Part shown: in pieces, positions 10,811 to 23,651 of the stretch
How the letters are laid out: each line of letters opens with the position of its first letter
How positions within the stretch are numbered: position 1 is the first letter of the stretch
Assembly (NCBI GenBank): GCA_023105745.1
Contig: JALGQZ010000009.1
Span: 14,370,564-14,434,563, forward strand
DNA: 64,000 nucleotides
Origin: Austropuccinia psidii
Taxonomy: Eukaryota; Basidiomycota; Pucciniomycetes; Pucciniales; Sphaerophragmiaceae
Direction: 5' to 3'
Notes under the pieces: generated by a model
The model's input: the letters and a program-made list of their open reading frames with translations, nothing else
The model's database searches: none
Told to the model about the DNA's origin: nothing
Translations under genes and position numbers: made by a program

Positions 10811-11719
10811 TCTAAAAAAAATAAAAATAAAATAAAGTAAAATAAAAATCAAAAAAATAAATAAATCAAAATATATAACAAGGAATTAAATTACTGTTGT
10901 GGTATTCCATACCATTTTTTTCACCAGGCTCAAGCTCATAGTACCCCAAAACAGCAGTAAATCCAGCCTACAGGTAGACTTACACTGAAATTTTACACCA
11001 AAAGGTCAATTTTACAGCAAGAAGCTGGATTTAACTCATAAAACCATGGCACAGGCACCAAATGGCAGTGTATGTGTTTAAATAAATTATTCAATTTCAT
11101 TATGCATATGTAAAAATCAAGTTACATATAGTAAACCAGTTACAACAAATAAGGTACCACCCTTTAAATTACACACCCCACCCAGCTTTACACCCCATTA
11201 CAGCCACAAGACTCATGCAGCAATAAAAGGACACCTGCATGAATTACACAGCAACCTAGCACTCAACATAGAGAAGTCACATGATGCAAAGCTAAAACCC
11301 ATGAAATTCCTGCAAGTCATTTACAACACAGCCACAGGAGTACCTTATCTTATATCCACAGTAATTCCACTTAAAGCCTTAAAACATAATCAGATTTATT
11401 TACACCACTCATCACCTCATGCAAACCAAAGCTAGTTACAACAAGCTGCATGCAGTACACAATTTTAATTAAATCTCAACCACATGACTATGCAAAGCAT
11501 GTGTCAAACTCAAAAATCACATCATCTCATACATAACAGTAAAATTCATCAGTGCAAGAAATTATCACCTGACTTTATTTGAAATTTCAAAAAGAAGAAA
11601 AACAACCATGACACCTGCATAAACTACACAGCCACTTCTACCAAACCTAAAATAGGACATATGCAAAGGAATTACAAGGTCATCATGTGATACTGAATCC
11701 ACCAGCAGAATATCATGTG
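10811..11719 (+). mobile_element. Probable U3 portion of the element A 5' LTR, left of the B insertion
   Basis: AT-rich noncoding DNA that ends with ATGTG (11,715-11,719), duplicated at 34,107-34,111 on the far side of element B. The sequence therefore continued directly into 34,112 before B inserted. The left end of the LTR could not be placed; this boundary is a guess. Confidence 0.4.
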
Positions 11720-13121
11720 TGTCAGGCTGAATCTATGTTGAAGAAGTAATAAGGCTATTTACAACTAAAACTATGATTGTGACATGGTAAAAATGTTTTT
11801 AAAAGATAATAAAATTGATAATAGATGATTTAAATTAAGATTTTAAGGGCTTTACTATAGAGATATAGTGGTGGTGAGCGCTGCTGAAAGCCCTGGGTGC
11901 AGCTTTATCTGTTGGGTTACAATAATAAAAGACTAAAATAATTAAATTTAAAATTATACCTGATTATTAACCAAGAGTAAAACTTCTTTTGACAGTTTAC
12001 TACGTAGGTTATTCAAGAGCAGGATGAGGAGATGATTTTGGCTGTGAAAAGCCCTCCTTTTATCCTGAAATTGGGGTGGAAAGGCTGCTAGACCTTTCCA
12101 CGTAGAGGAAGTGAAGATTTTTCACTCTCCAGGACAGGCTTTTGGTTTGCAAACAGCCTGTATACTGGGCGGTTTTCACCAATACAGGGTGAAAACTTTC
12201 ATCTGGGGACCTCACAGCCTGATTCTGATGTGTATGACGCGTAGAATGCTGTACAGAAACTGTATGGGACCCCAGTATTGACTGACATATGAGGTATTGA
12301 AGTAAAAACATGCTTCTTCGTCTATTTGACACCTCATATTCATGATTATGGGATATTATCCCAAGGTAAGGCTGTATATGACAGCTGGTGAGATTTTGAC
12401 CTTAAAACAGCCATAACTTTGTCAATTCTTGAGATATCAACATCAAAATTGGTTCGGTGTGTAGCCCTGTATGTGCTCTACACAATGGTACCTCATTTGA
12501 TATGGGTATCATTAAGTATGGCAAAGTTATCCCATGTACAAGAGTTTTGTACATTTGCGTGTTTTGGCCAAGAAGCTGTATTGAGCTTGTTTGCCCCATA
12601 ACTTTTGTTCGAGTTGAGTTATGGGGAAATGGATGGCATCATCAGATAGCCCTGATTGTGCTCTTTCCAAAAATACCCAACTTCAGGTATCCCACACTAA
12701 AACTGTAGAAGTTAGATGAGAGGTGAATGTTTTGTTCACCCTTATTTGGCCTGAAATTGACCATAACTCCAGTAATATTGGTGCTAGCTCAGTTTAGCTG
12801 GTACCATTGGATAGCCCTGGCTTAGAGCTTCACTTTGAATACCCATTTGATGGGGTTAAGCCTCTCCTTCTATATTTTAGATGAGAGGTGAAAAATAAGG
12901 TTTATGCTCAGCAATAACTTTGAGCAGGAATAACTTTGTTTTTTCTTGTCCTATGGTGATGGGACTTATATTTTCAGAAAGAGGTGAGTTTCCTCTTTCT
13001 TTTGATACCTTTTGAGCTGATTTGGCTCAGTTCCATGTTTTGGTGGTATCTTGGCTATACCATTGGTTTATGGTATTTTGGCTGTCATGCTTGTGCTCTG
13101 GTTTTGAGTCACAGGCTGACA
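11720..13121 (-). repeat. Left (3') LTR of element B
   Basis: Begins TGTCAGGCTGAATC and ends GAGTCACAGGCTGACA. 1402 bp, collinear with 32,666-34,106 but lacking about 39 bp present there, including a 26-bp perfect palindrome. The inner end abuts a polypurine tract at 13,122-13,133, which establishes the minus orientation. Confidence 0.92.
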
Positions 13122-13133
13122 TACCCTCCCTCT
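13122..13133 (-). promoter_or_regulatory. Polypurine tract of element B
   Basis: Minus strand reads AGAGGGAGGGTA immediately before the LTR start TGTCAGCC, the expected plus-strand primer site. Confidence 0.75.
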
Positions 13134-13145
13134 AAAAAAGGCTCA

Positions 13146-15260
13146 TCATTTATGAGACTTTTCAGTCCTCCTAGAGGCTCTGAATCTCCTTAAATGAAGG
13201 TTCCTATCTGGTATGGCATCCTCTGCCAACCATTTGTCCTTATCTGCTGTCTGGTTTTTGAATCTGACTAGGTATTGTCTTTGATCCTTCCCATTGAGTC
13301 TGATCTTCCTGGCCCTGATGATATTACTCACAGGTCCAGGGGAGTCCTCCACTTCCATTATCTCTTGTGGTGTGGGGTTCTTTCTCCTGGAGGGGAATTT
13401 ATCCTCCTCTGTCTGGAAGTATGGTTTGACCAAACTCACTGGAAAGACTGGATCTTTCCTTGAAAATTCCTCAGTGAGTTTGACTTCCACTGCATTTTTT
13501 CCTATCAACTTAATGATAGTGAAAGGTCCTACAAATGAGTCTCTCATCTTTTTAGGTCCTTTGAGATCGCTGAAGCTCAGTGTAGACACTAGCACTTGGT
13601 CTCCTTCTTTGAAGTCAGGTTCCATATGTGATTGATCCCACCTCTGCTTATTGTATTCTTTTGCCTCAGCTATGCATTTGGCAGCTGTGTCACAGGCCCT
13701 CTTCCACATATCATGGAAGTCTTTGGCTGTGGGATGGATGGTCAGAAGGTTTTTCTTCAAGTGATCCACAGGCAACAGGGGATTCCACCCTTTCTCTACC
13801 AAGGCAGGTGTTTTTCCTGTGGTGGAGTGCTGACTTGTGTTGTAAGCCAGTTGGACAGCTGGTAAGAGGGTAACCCAATCATGGGTGTATCCCTCATGGT
13901 CCTTGTATTCCATGCCATAGGCACAGAATCTTCTGAGGATGTCTTCCATTGTTTGGATCATCCTTTCAGCTAGGCCATCTGTTTGTGGATGGTAAGCTGT
14001 GGAAAAAGCAAGTTTGGTACCAAGCATGTCATATAAGTTAGTCCAAAATTCAGATGTGAATTTTGGGTCCCTATCACTAATGATGATCTTAGGGACTCCA
14101 CAGGTAGATATGATGTTATTCCAAAACAACAGAGCAGTATCCATGGCTGTGTCTTCTTTATGGCATGGTAGACCCCTCATGCTCTTGCTGAACCTATCAA
14201 CTATGATCAAAAAGGCATTGTAGTTTTCTTTGCCTCCTGGGATAAGTCCTGTAACCCAGTCCATGTTGATGGTTTCCCATGGGTGCTTGGGTTCTTCTAT
14301 GTGTTGAAGTAACCCATACTTCTTCCCATGTTTCCTATTTGCCTTTTGGCATCTTTCACAAGTGTTTATGTATTCACTCAACTCTTGTTCCCACTTGGGC
14401 CACCAAGCTGTGCTTGCTACCCTCTCTCTGGTCCTGTCTTCACTCATGTGTCCCATATAGGGGCAGTCATGGCATTCTTGTAGGATCAATGAGATGTGGT
14501 CTCTCTCTACCACTGTGAGTGCACTTGTGTGCTTTTCTCTGTGGTAGAGCAGGCCATCTATAAGGAAAAACTTATTGTCCTTATAGGCCCTCAACCAGGG
14601 TTCTTCCAGCTGGGTTTCCAATTCTGGGCTCCTGTACTTTTGTTGAAGGAGTTGGAGTAGTATGCTACACTGTTTGTGTTTGGCATAAGACTTCTGTACT
14701 GCACTGAAGAATTCATTGTGCAGTTCTGAGGAGCTTATTCCCAGTATGGGAGTTTCTGTTCCTTCTGAATCAGTGTTTCCATTGTCAAGGATACCATTTC
14801 CTCCTGCCCATTCAGAAAATCTGAAGTTCTTCCTCCTATCTATTTCCATAAAATGGATAGGGATTTTGGCTGCAACTTCTGGGTCATAGGCTGGATTGCT
14901 CTTGACACTTTGCAGTGGCCTTCTGCTGAGGCCATCTGCATTGGTATGGCTTTTACCTTCTTTGTAAATGATGGTCATGTTCCCTCTATACTCCTGGATA
15001 GCTATTTGCCATCTCAGCATATGTCTATTAGTAGTCTTCATGTTTAGTAAAGACTTCAAGGCTGTACAGTCTGTGTAGAATTCAAAGACTGCACCCTCCA
15101 AATAATAATGGAGTTTTTCTAGAGCCCAGACTAGACATAGACATTCAGTCTGGGTGGCCCCATACCTGGGTTCTGAATCTTTCAGTTGCCTAGAGATGTA
15201 ACATATTACACCCTCTCTTGGTTCACCATCCACAATTTGTCTTTGGTGAAGGGCTGCTCC
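13146..15260 (-). CDS. Element B pol, 3' part: RNase H, integrase, chromodomain-like end
   Basis: Open over about 700 codons and cut at its 5' end by element C at 15,261; the reading frame continues at 27,977. In the numbering of the 723-codon frame, whose first 19 residues come from C's LTR, visible residues include RNase H Glu ([13 protein letters not shown], about 58), Asp ([10 protein letters not shown], about 82) and Asp (NADGLSRR, about 128). The integrase zinc domain is H283/H290/C320/C323 and the DDE triad is D353 (NMDWVTG), D415 (SDRDPKF) and E451 (LAERM). The C-terminus ([20 protein letters not shown] through WLAEDAIPD) resembles a chromodomain, consistent with targeted integration. 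It is uninterrupted, but the locus cannot make full Pol because of the C insertion. Confidence 0.9.
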   Translation of the reverse strand, partial: GAALHQRQIVDGEPREGVICYISRQLKDSEPRYGATQTECLCLVWALEKLHYYLEGAVFEFYTDCTALKSLLNMKTTNRHMLRWQIAIQEYRGNMTIIYKEGKSHTNADGLSRRPLQSVKSNPAYDPEVAAKIPIHFMEIDRRKNFRFSEWAGGNGILDNGNTDSEGTETPILGISSSELHNEFFSAVQKSYAKHKQCSILLQLLQQKYRSPELETQLEEPWLRAYKDNKFFLIDGLLYHREKHTSALTVVERDHISLILQECHDCPYMGHMSEDRTRERVASTAWWPKWEQELSEYINTCERCQKANRKHGKKYGLLQHIEEPKHPWETINMDWVTGLIPGGKENYNAFLIIVDRFSKSMRGLPCHKEDTAMDTALLFWNNIISTCGVPKIIISDRDPKFTSEFWTNLYDMLGTKLAFSTAYHPQTDGLAERMIQTMEDILRRFCAYGMEYKDHEGYTHDWVTLLPAVQLAYNTSQHSTTGKTPALVEKGWNPLLPVDHLKKNLLTIHPTAKDFHDMWKRACDTAAKCIAEAKEYNKQRWDQSHMEPDFKEGDQVLVSTLSFSDLKGPKKMRDSFVGPFTIIKLIGKNAVEVKLTEEFSRKDPVFPVSLVKPYFQTEEDKFPSRRKNPTPQEIMEVEDSPGPVSNIIRARKIRLNGKDQRQYLVRFKNQTADKDKWLAEDAIPDRNLHLRRFRASRRTEKSHK

Positions 15261-16020
15261 TGTCACAGGGGCTCTTCGAAGTGAAGAGGGCCTGGCACTC
15301 AGTAAACTGGGACTCACTTATGGAGGGCTCAAAGATATGATAAGAAGGAGTACACTAAAGAGTGTCAAAGATAAATTTCTAAAAGAATAAATATAAGAAA
15401 AGCAGAAACAAGAGTAAGAGTAAGGAATAGAAGAGCCAACCACAAACAAGTCCAAGTCCACTGTTTCAACCTGTCAGAATGGAAAGAGAAGGGTTAATAA
15501 GGATATGGCCACCCAACTCATACTGTACAGGCGAAGAGAGAAAAGGCAAAGACTAACTTAAAATTAAATAATTATAATACCCAATTATAAGGATAAGAAT
15601 AATTATAAAATAATAAATAACTAAATTAATTAACTGGGGAAAAGTCCCCAGGGGGGAGAAAGAGGGGCTGGTATATGTGAGAATCACCAGCCCTGATCCA
15701 GAGGAAGAATTTTCTTGAGAATAATTGATGATTGAGTTGAGTCTGGCCAATACAGGTCCTGTACAGCTGTACAGAACCTGTACAAGAGGTGTGGTGTATT
15801 TGAGTGATCATACAGTTCCATATTGGTGTATTGAAACTGTATTGGGTGAATCCAACCTGTACAGGTATTGACAGGCTGTATTGATGTACCAAGCTGTATG
15901 CATGTTTCAGAATGAAGATTGCTGAAACTGAATGCTGATGCAGATACTGGATTTGCTGGTTTGGGGTGTTTGAGTGGGTGTATGAATGAATACCCTTACC
16001 CCTGATGGATGGTTGTTACA
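15261..16020 (-). repeat. Left (3') LTR of element C
   Basis: Starts TGTCACAGGGGCTC and ends GGATGGTTGTTACA. Contains at 15,751-15,782 a palindrome with one broken pair, the counterpart of the perfect one in the right LTR, and several further CCTGTAC words. Confidence 0.93.
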
Positions 16021-16033
16021 GTATCCCCCTCTT
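16021..16033 (-). promoter_or_regulatory. Polypurine tract of element C
   Basis: Minus strand reads AAGAGGGGGATAC directly before the LTR start TGTAACA. Its position shows that the DNA between here and the integrase gene, including the antisense gene, is native to element C rather than a later insertion. Confidence 0.75.
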
Positions 16034-16961
16034 GAAACTGGTGGGCTCCTGAACACCATAATACCCTGCCACTGTTGAGTGGCATCTCAATATCCCCACA
16101 TTTTTTTCAAAAAATTTCTTTTTTTAATTTTCTTTCCCTCTTGACCATCATCCTGAAAATCCTTCATTACTTCTTCTCTGTCAAATTTCAATTGATTCCC
16201 CCCTTTTTTCCAATTTTGAGTAAGTATTCCACTTTGAAGTATGCATTTCTTTTCTTCTGATTCAATCAACCATGCCCTTGAGATGTGGCCTTGGGATATA
16301 TCCCAGAATAAGGACCACTGAGCTATTGTGCTCAAAAAATGATGCCCAATGAGTATATGAAGTGTACTCATTGGGCAAGGCTTAATCCATTGCAATATTG
16401 AAATTATTTCCTCCAAGGGGTCTTGTCCCCATTACCCATGGAAATGGCCTCCACAGCCCTCCAAGTTGTTTTGGGCTGTGGCCTTTACCCTGATGCTTCT
16501 TGACATATCTTGATTTTTTATGGCCTTTTGGCCTTTTTGGGTGTTTTGGTGAATTTGGCAAAAATTGGCCTTTTCATGCTTCTGGGGTCCTATGGTCCGT
16601 GGACCGTACGCCGCGGTCCGCGGTCCGTGGGGGTTAATGGAGGCCCCCAGGACCAAAATGGAGCCCCTGGGCCCAAATTTGCTGGGGACCCAGAATTGGC
16701 CCAAGCATAAAAGTTCACTATACATGGCCTGGACCCATTGATGGGGTCCAGGACCATCAAGATCCTGGCCTCCCCAAAATTGCAGGGGAGGCCCTGGGTG
16801 ATGAGTTCAGCCCCAAAGGGGCATGAACCTTCACCTTAGAGGCTTTGAGGGGGGGAATAATTGAGTTATGGCCCCATTTCCTTGAGGGCACATTCTTTTG
16901 TCTTGATATGGATTGGATTGATTCTGACGTCTTGAATCTTCTGCTTGCATATTCTTCAGTT
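16034..16961. other. Upstream region of the antisense gene; GC-rich repeat block
   Basis: 16,430-16,790 is a GC-rich island in AT-rich surroundings, with GGTCCGTGGACC, CCGCGGTCCGCGG and runs of GGCCCC. It may be the promoter or 5' leader of the gene starting at 16,962. Open frames here are low-complexity Gly/Pro/Trp-rich and are not annotated. Confidence 0.4.
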
Positions 16962-18202
16962 ATGAGTTCCAAACTGACTGAACTCACTGAATCTTCCCCT
17001 TCTGCACCGCCACCGTCTGTTCTTCATGGTTCTGGCGTCTTCAGTCGATTTTCCTCACTTTCCATGGTGTCTTCTGGCCATTTTGATCCTTCCCAAACAT
17101 ATGATGGGTTCAGAGCAGTTGAAGTTCTTGATCCTGCCTGTACTGAGTGTTTGGCCAAGGGAAAGGATTGCTTTCAACATTACAATCCTCGATCATCAAA
17201 ATTCCATTTTTGTTTTGTTGGGAAGAAGCCATGCCGCCATACCGGACTAGCTTTGTCCCAGGTCAGGAGACACTTATGGAGCAGGAAAGATGGGCCTTAT
17301 GCGCAGGAATTCCCCATTCTTGAGGAGCCTACCCCTGATGCCACTTCTGGATTTTCTCAATGTGAGTGATTTGCATATTTTGATTGAATTGGTGCTGATA
17401 TCTTGATGTAGTGACTGGTTCCAGGCAGAGGGATGTGGCCAAATGGACTAATGTTGGAGGGTACATTCCATTTGGTGGTAGGCCCATCCACTACAGCTCA
17501 GAAATTCCAATTTCAAGAACCAATGCTGATGGAGTGGTGAAAGTAGTGAAGAAGCTAAGAAGAATTGTTGATTCCCCATCAGATCCAGATGCTGAAGGAA
17601 GTGATGAGTTGGATGGTGAAGAAGTTCAAGTTATTCCTCATTCCATTGGCCATCCATCCAGCAATTCCTCTTCTCAAACTCTTTCCAACACCAGATTCCA
17701 AAGTCAAGTCATTCCCAGTACTCCAAGAACCTTCCAACCAATGCTTGCCTACATTCCTACAACCCTTCCTCCTCCTTCACCAACTACTTCCCACACCACC
17801 AGGCCTGCCTTGAATCCAGAAGTAAGACCATCCCCAGTTCAACAGCCCAGGAACTCACCCATAAACACCTCCCGTCAACTCCAACCTGTGGCCAGCTCCA
17901 GCAGAAGAAGAGATGGATTGTCCCCTCTGCCGTTTCCCGCCGCTCAAGTTTTTCAAAGAAGAGAACGTTGGCCTATCCGGGTTACCAGAGAAGATCCCAA
18001 CGCGGCTAGTGAAAGTCAAGATGCTGTGGCCAGATTGTTCAGGAGGGTTGATAGGAATAGCAGAGAGGTGATTATGTATTCCAATGACAGGACTATTCCA
18101 GGTACTGCTTCTGAAGAGATGGCTGCAAAATTTGCCTGGTATGAAGATGAGTTGATAAATGATTTCCAGAGAACTTTTGATGATTTGGGTAGAGATAACT
18201 AG
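16962..18202 (+). CDS. Intact antisense gene in element C: Zn2Cys6-like protein, two exons
   Basis: Starts at ATG 16,962 (MSSKLTELTESS). A 50-nt intron (17,362-17,411, GTGAGT...CTGAT...GTAG) joins TCAA-T to TG-ACT, giving about 396 residues to the TAA at 18,202. A cysteine block at about residues 52-85 has C-X2-C-X6-C, then C-X6-C, as in Zn2Cys6 clusters; the first cysteine of the second pair reads Phe here (KFHFCFVGKKPC). A long Ser/Pro-rich middle follows, then a conserved-looking C-terminus (PIRVTREDPN through ELINDFQRTFDDLGRDN). Unlike the neighbouring gag-pol, the spliced frame has no stops. It is transcribed opposite to the element, between its polypurine tract and chromodomain. A regulator of the element or host is a guess; a zinc-knuckle RNA binder is an alternative. 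Confidence 0.72.
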
Positions 18203-18967
18203 TTTCCTTTTCCTTGTTTTTGTTTGGTTTTTCTTCTATCCCCACTCTTATAAATACTAAAAAATGAAAAAAAAATAATGGAACCTCCCAATACATGATT
18301 TGGGAGTGGATGCTGCTGCTTTAAGAAATAAAAGAAAGAAAATTATACAAGTAATAAAGAAAGAAAAATAAAGAATAAGAGAAAATGAGAGTAAAGAAAG
18401 AAATAAAGAAAATTCCTGATGGTTGGTCCTTCTTGTAGTGAGTTGCTTGATTCTGGCCAAAAAGTGTCTGAAAAATGAAAACCAAGCATTTGATGCTCAC
18501 AAAGTGGCCAAGGTGATGTTTTACAAGAAGTAGAACCCTCAGGGATGCATACAAGGAGATGGAACTTACTTTCATAAGTTCCACTCCCCACCAAGCACCA
18601 TAAAATTGAAAAGATTGCCATAAATGACTTCTGAGATGAATTTCCATAAATGACTTCTGAAAAGAATTGCCGTAAATGACTTGAAGTAATGAATGTCTTG
18701 AATTATGATTATTGGCACAAATTGAAATGTTAAATGAAAAGAAAGAAAAGAAACAAAGAAAGGAATGTTTGTCCATATCTTGATAAGGTCCAAATCGGGG
18801 TGTATTGGTGTTGTATGCTTCCTGAACCTGTCCACAGAATTGACAAGTGCTCACAAAGTGGCCAAGGTGATGCTTACAACAACATATGGGTAGAATACCC
18901 CCTTAAAGGTGCATGCCAGGAGAGGAACTTACTTTCATAACTTCTTCTCCCCACCAAGCACCATAAA
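18203..18967. other. AT-rich spacer between convergent genes
   Basis: Lies between the 3' end of the antisense gene and the 3' end of element C pol. It holds purine-rich runs (AAAGAAAGAAAA) and a tandem pair of ATGACTTCTGA...AATT(T)CC(A/G)TAA units at 18,610-18,690. TGCTCACAAAGTGGCCAAGGTGATG occurs twice in part, near 18,492 and 18,849. No gene. Confidence 0.5.
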
Positions 18968-19734
18968 TCAAACTCTTGAGGTATTTGGACCAGGCTTGTC
19001 TGGATACAATGAGTGGAAGTCCTTGACAAGATCTGGTGAGTTGGTAAGCTTTGAAGCTGGTTCCCAAGTGGTTCTTTCTGGGTCTTCACTGAATCCTTTC
19101 CACTCTACAAGGTACCATAATTTACCTCTTTTGAGTTTTGAGTCCAGAACCTGAGCCAGTTCCCATTCTTCTTGCTGCTCCACTAAGACTGGTAATGGCG
19201 GCAATTGATGACGATTTGGGATAGTTGAATGCTTGACTGGTTCTAATAAGGACACATGGAATACAGGGTGAACTGTCTTCCATTGCTGAGGCAACTTGAG
19301 GTGATATGCATGACTGCCAATCTTCTTCAGAACTTCAAAAGGTCCCAACCATCTTTCTGATAATTTCTTGGTGGGTCTTGTTGTCTTGATGTTCTTGGAA
19401 GCTAGCCATACTTTGTCCCCAGGTTGGAAATCAGGTGGAATTGCTCTATTTCTATCTGCATACTTCTTGAATCTCCTTATTGCTGACTGTGATTCTTCTT
19501 TGACAACTTGCTGTACTGATTGGAGTTTTGTTGATAACTTTCCAGCAGGTGAGTCTTGAGAAATATGGATTGAGTCAAAGCTGGGATTTCTTCCATAAAT
19601 GGTGAAAAAAGGTGATTGCTTGGTTGATTAATGTTCTGCATTATTATAGGCAAATTCAGCCAGAGGGAGCCAGGTGTACCAGTCATCTTGATGATAGCTG
19701 ACATACATCCAAAGGTACTGTTCTAGTATCTGAT
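18968..19734 (-). pseudogene. Element C pol 3' end: integrase tail and chromodomain, frameshifted
   Basis: The frame 18,968-19,348 contains a canonical chromodomain (LKRGKLWYLVEWKGFSEDPE then TTWEPASKL), which in chromoviruses reads histone marks to direct integration. Upstream, in other frames, are integrase C-terminal segments ([16 protein letters not shown] near 19,680 and a basic DKVWLASKNIK-type stretch near 19,400). At least two frameshifts separate this from the 19,735-22,386 frame, so it is not translatable as is. Confidence 0.8.
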
Positions 19735-22386
19735 TTACCCTCTCTGTCTGTCCATCTGTTTCAGGGTGAAAAGCAGTTGAAAGATCTCTTTATATCTTGA
19801 GCTGCTGACACAATTGAGTCCAAAATGATGAAACAAATAAGGATCCTCTATCACCAAAAATACTGATGGAAGTCCATGCTTGGAAAATACATGACTAATG
19901 AAGATTTGAGCTAAATCCAGAGCAGTTATTGTGCCATAAGTTGGAATGAAGATTGCCATTTTTGAGAATCTGTCCACAACTACTAAGATTGAATCAAAGT
20001 TGTTTGACAGTGGCAATTGAGTGATTAAGTCCATTGATAATGAATTCCAAGGACCAGATGGAATTGAAAGAGGCTTGAGTAATCCAAGCTTTTTGTGATG
20101 AATGTTCTTGTTTCTTGAACATTGCTGACATGAGGACACATAGTCCTTGATTAATTGATTCATGCCAGCCCAATAAAAATCCCTCTTGATGAGCTTGAGG
20201 GTCTTCTCCTGACCAGGGTGGCCAGCCAATGGTGAGTCATGACGCTTTTGAAGAATATTGAGTTGAAGTTCTTCATTGCTTGGGATTACCACTCTATCTT
20301 TGAATAATAATAACTTGGCTTGAGGTTCAAGAGAATAATCTGGAACTGATTCACCTCTTGCTAGTTGCTTGAGTATTTCTTTATAGTTTTTGTCTTGCCA
20401 TACTTCTTTTTGAATCTTGTCCACTAAATCTGAGAAAATTTCCACTTTGATTGAGAAGAATCTTGACTCTTGCATTCCATCTTTCTTAAGTACTTGATGA
20501 AAATTATGAGGATTCTTACTGATGAAGTCCACCCCCCTCTCTGGGTACACGTCGTCCCGACGTGACAAGGCATCTGGTAAAGTGGCCAGCCTGCCTGGGC
20601 GGTAAGTGATAGTGAAATGAAATTCTGAGAGAAATTCAGCCCAAAGGGCCTGACGACGAGTAAGAACTTTGGAAGACATGAAATACTGCAAGGAAGAGTG
20701 GTCTGTCAAGACCTCAAAAGGATTGGAAAGAGAAAGAAGAAATGCTCTCCAGCGCTTGAGAGCCCAAACTAAGCCAAGGAGTTCCTTGTCATGAATTTCA
20801 TAGTTGAGTTCAGCTGGTAAGGGCTTGCAACTATCAAATGCAATGGGATGCTTTCCAGAGTCATTCACCTGACTCAGTACGGCGCCCAATGCATAATCAG
20901 AAGCATCAGTCTCTACAATAGTAGGTAGAGATGGATTGAAATGGGATAAGATAGGAGCAGAGGTGAAAGCTTCTTTGAGTGCTTGAAACTGACTAAGAGC
21001 TTCCTCATTGAAGATGAAAGGAGAATCTTTTTTGAGAAGGGAAGTGAGAGAAGTGATTTTTTTGGAATAATTTTTAATGAAACGACGATAAAAATTGGCA
21101 AAGCCAAGAAAGGATTGAAGAGCCTTGATGTTTTTGGGCTGAGGCCAATTGAGGATTTGCTGAACTTTTGAAGAATCCATCTTGAGGCCATCACTTGAAA
21201 CAACATAGCCCAAGTATTCCACACTTGAGGCGTGGAATACACACTTGGAGGCTTTGGCAAACAGATTATTGTCCCTCAGTCTTTGGAGGACAGAGGCCAC
21301 ATGTTTGACATGTTCCTCCTCAGAACTGGAAAAGACCATAATATCATCTAAATAAACCACAACAAACACATCCAAAAAATCTGCAAAGATATCATTTACT
21401 AGATTTTGGAAAGAAGCAGGAGCATTGGTCAAACCAAATGGCATGATCAAATACTCATAACTGCCATATTTGGTTCTAAAGGCAGTTAAGTGCTCATCCC
21501 CCTCTTTGATTCTCAGAAGGTTATATGCACCACGCAAATCTATCTTGGAGAAGATAGTGGAACCGTTGAATACGGTAAGAAGCTGGTTCATAGGAGGAAC
21601 AGGGTATCTGTTCTTCCTAGTGACAGCATTTAGTTTGCGGTAGTCAACAAACAAACGAAGACGTCCATCCTTTTTCTTGACGAAAAGGACAGGTGCTCCT
21701 GTTGAAGAGGAGCTTGGTCTAATGAAACCTTTCTCTACATTCTCTGAAATGTAGGCCCGCAGTGTTTCTGACTCTTGATTTGATAATGAGTAGATAACAC
21801 TAATTGGAGGTAGAAGACCCTCCAATTCGATATGGTGATCAAAAGCCTGGTGTGGAGGAAGTTTCTCTGCTTTCACCTTGGAGAATACATCCAAATATTG
21901 GTGATAAGCAGGAGGAACAACATTCAACACAGTTTCAATTTCTTCTGGCTCTTCCTCCTCATCCCACTGCTCCTCCACGGATGCATGAAAAGATAAGGGA
22001 GGAAGGTCCATATCCCCTTGAAAGAGATGAAGTGAAGATATGGCAACATCTTCTCCAACATCCTTTATCTCTTTGAAGACTTCATCTCTTGATGGAAGTA
22101 ATGACTGAGAGGGAGTAATGGAAGGGATATGGACAGAAGAAGGAAGGGAAGGTGTCTTAAGTTCACCGACCAGAGCAACACTGTTGACAGCAGTGGCTAA
22201 GTCATTACTAGTAGAAGGAATAATACCACTAGAATCCTTATGATTAGAATCATAGGTGATCAATCCATTTCTCCAATCAATAATGGGATCAAAATGGTAA
22301 AGAAAATCATAGCCCAATATCAGGTCTTCTCCCTTGGGTGAATCTATGATAAAGAAGCCCCATTCAAAGCTTGGGAAGGAAGGCAA
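19735..22386 (-). CDS. Element C pol: RT, RNase H, integrase core (883 codons, interrupted at both ends)
   Basis: Begins in the protease-RT linker ([20 protein letters not shown]). The RT shows [10 protein letters not shown] (about 248), [13 protein letters not shown] (about 315) and the catalytic YLDD at 345-348. RNase H has [14 protein letters not shown] and [13 protein letters not shown], ending at DALSRRDD. The integrase zinc domain follows (HDSPLAGH...CQQC), then the first catalytic Asp ([11 protein letters not shown]). A frameshift near 19,810-19,850 separates it from the [14 protein letters not shown] segment with the catalytic Glu. Upstream, the frame is separated from the protease by the solo LTR insertion. 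Inactive remains of a Ty3/Gypsy chromovirus polymerase. Confidence 0.9.
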   Translation of the reverse strand: MPSFPSFEWGFFIIDSPKGEDLILGYDFLYHFDPIIDWRNGLITYDSNHKDSSGIIPSTSNDLATAVNSVALVGELKTPSLPSSVHIPSITPSQSLLPSRDEVFKEIKDVGEDVAISSLHLFQGDMDLPPLSFHASVEEQWDEEEEPEEIETVLNVVPPAYHQYLDVFSKVKAEKLPPHQAFDHHIELEGLLPPISVIYSLSNQESETLRAYISENVEKGFIRPSSSSTGAPVLFVKKKDGRLRLFVDYRKLNAVTRKNRYPVPPMNQLLTVFNGSTIFSKIDLRGAYNLLRIKEGDEHLTAFRTKYGSYEYLIMPFGLTNAPASFQNLVNDIFADFLDVFVVVYLDDIMVFSSSEEEHVKHVASVLQRLRDNNLFAKASKCVFHASSVEYLGYVVSSDGLKMDSSKVQQILNWPQPKNIKALQSFLGFANFYRRFIKNYSKKITSLTSLLKKDSPFIFNEEALSQFQALKEAFTSAPILSHFNPSLPTIVETDASDYALGAVLSQVNDSGKHPIAFDSCKPLPAELNYEIHDKELLGLVWALKRWRAFLLSLSNPFEVLTDHSSLQYFMSSKVLTRRQALWAEFLSEFHFTITYRPGRLATLPDALSRRDDVYPERGVDFISKNPHNFHQVLKKDGMQESRFFSIKVEIFSDLVDKIQKEVWQDKNYKEILKQLARGESVPDYSLEPQAKLLLFKDRVVIPSNEELQLNILQKRHDSPLAGHPGQEKTLKLIKRDFYWAGMNQLIKDYVSSCQQCSRNKNIHHKKLGLLKPLSIPSGPWNSLSMDLITQLPLSNNFDSILVVVDRFSKMAIFIPTYGTITALDLAQIFISHVFSKHGLPSVFLVIEDPYLFHHFGLNCVSSSRYKEIFQLLFTLKQMDRQRG

Positions 22387-23651
22387 GTCAACTATCCACT
22401 TGGTATTGTGGTATACCTGTACCAGTTTGGATTAATGGAAAAATTAAGCAGGAATATTTTTCTATTTTCCTTAGGCTTTTCCCAATATATTAGAGTATTC
22501 ATTTTTTCAAAATAAATTATAAGAAGGACTAACACCATTAAAACTCAATAAATTCCTTTTGTTAATAAATGAACTTGACAATTATGATGTGACACCCCAA
22601 TGCACCACCCAGATGAATTAACTTTCAAGGGATTGGTTGACCCAAAACAATTATTATTTTTATATATATTTTTTATTTTCTTAATTTATTTTACTTCAAT
22701 TTTCTTTAAATATTGTGGGTAGTAAAAGATCAACAAACATATACTACAGCACAGAAGGTCCTAGTTACAATGAGGATGCATGGAATTAAATTTCAGGGCA
22801 GAGTTGTAGCATAATAGGGGTCATAAAAATTAATTAAAAGTTCATTTATATATCAAAAAGGTAGAATTGGGTATTTAGATGAAAATTAGTCTTTCTATTA
22901 ATTTTGAGAAGGAACAGAATATTAAATTTAGAGGGTTAAATCTAGGAAAAGTGTTTAATTCAGGCTTAGGATATCATTCAAACAAGAAAAGCACAGGTGT
23001 ATTGTATTCTCTGACTCCTTTGAGGAAGTCTAGCATTACAAAAAGGATTTAAACAAATTTAAACACTTAGTAATAATTTTTATTATTATGATAAGGTGGT
23101 CATTGTGATGCTAGAAGGAAGAAATTCAACATTTAGGGTACAGAGAGATGTTAAAATGGTGTGAAATGTGAAAGAAAATAGGCTAGGAAGACAAGATTAG
23201 ACAGTAGAGATATCACAGTAGTATTACAGAAGGTTCAGAGCAAGATTACAGAAGTTTCACAAGGTTGTACTGTAATACAGTTACAGTTACAGGACACCTA
23301 GTTACAGAAAAAGACAGGATAATACAGGAAAACTATAGTACAGTGGTCAGGGAGATAAGAATTCCAGGGCTTTCAATTGATTACATCATCAATGACATCA
23401 TAAATGACATCATCAACAGGAATTAAAGTAGGATTACTAATCAAGGAGATAAGCATCCCAGGAAACTCAATTGATTACATAATCAAATGACATCATTTCC
23501 CCACAATTTCAAGAACTCAATTGAAAATATAGGTCTCATGATCCAACACCACCAAACCTTATTTCATAATACAGGTCATATGTCAAAAACCCAGATTGGA
23601 GACCTGAAAAATTCTAAGTCCCCTTTTTTTTGACACTCCCATGGGGGGCCC

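Noticed and set aside
15261..15317. N-terminal extension of the 723-codon integrase frame
   Set aside because: The first 19 codons come from the LTR of element C; the apparent start is created by the insertion.
22416..22587. Treating this stretch as element C protease coding sequence
   Set aside because: It does not read in any frame as protease or linker; the protease continues instead from 24,816 to about 22,410 across the insertion.
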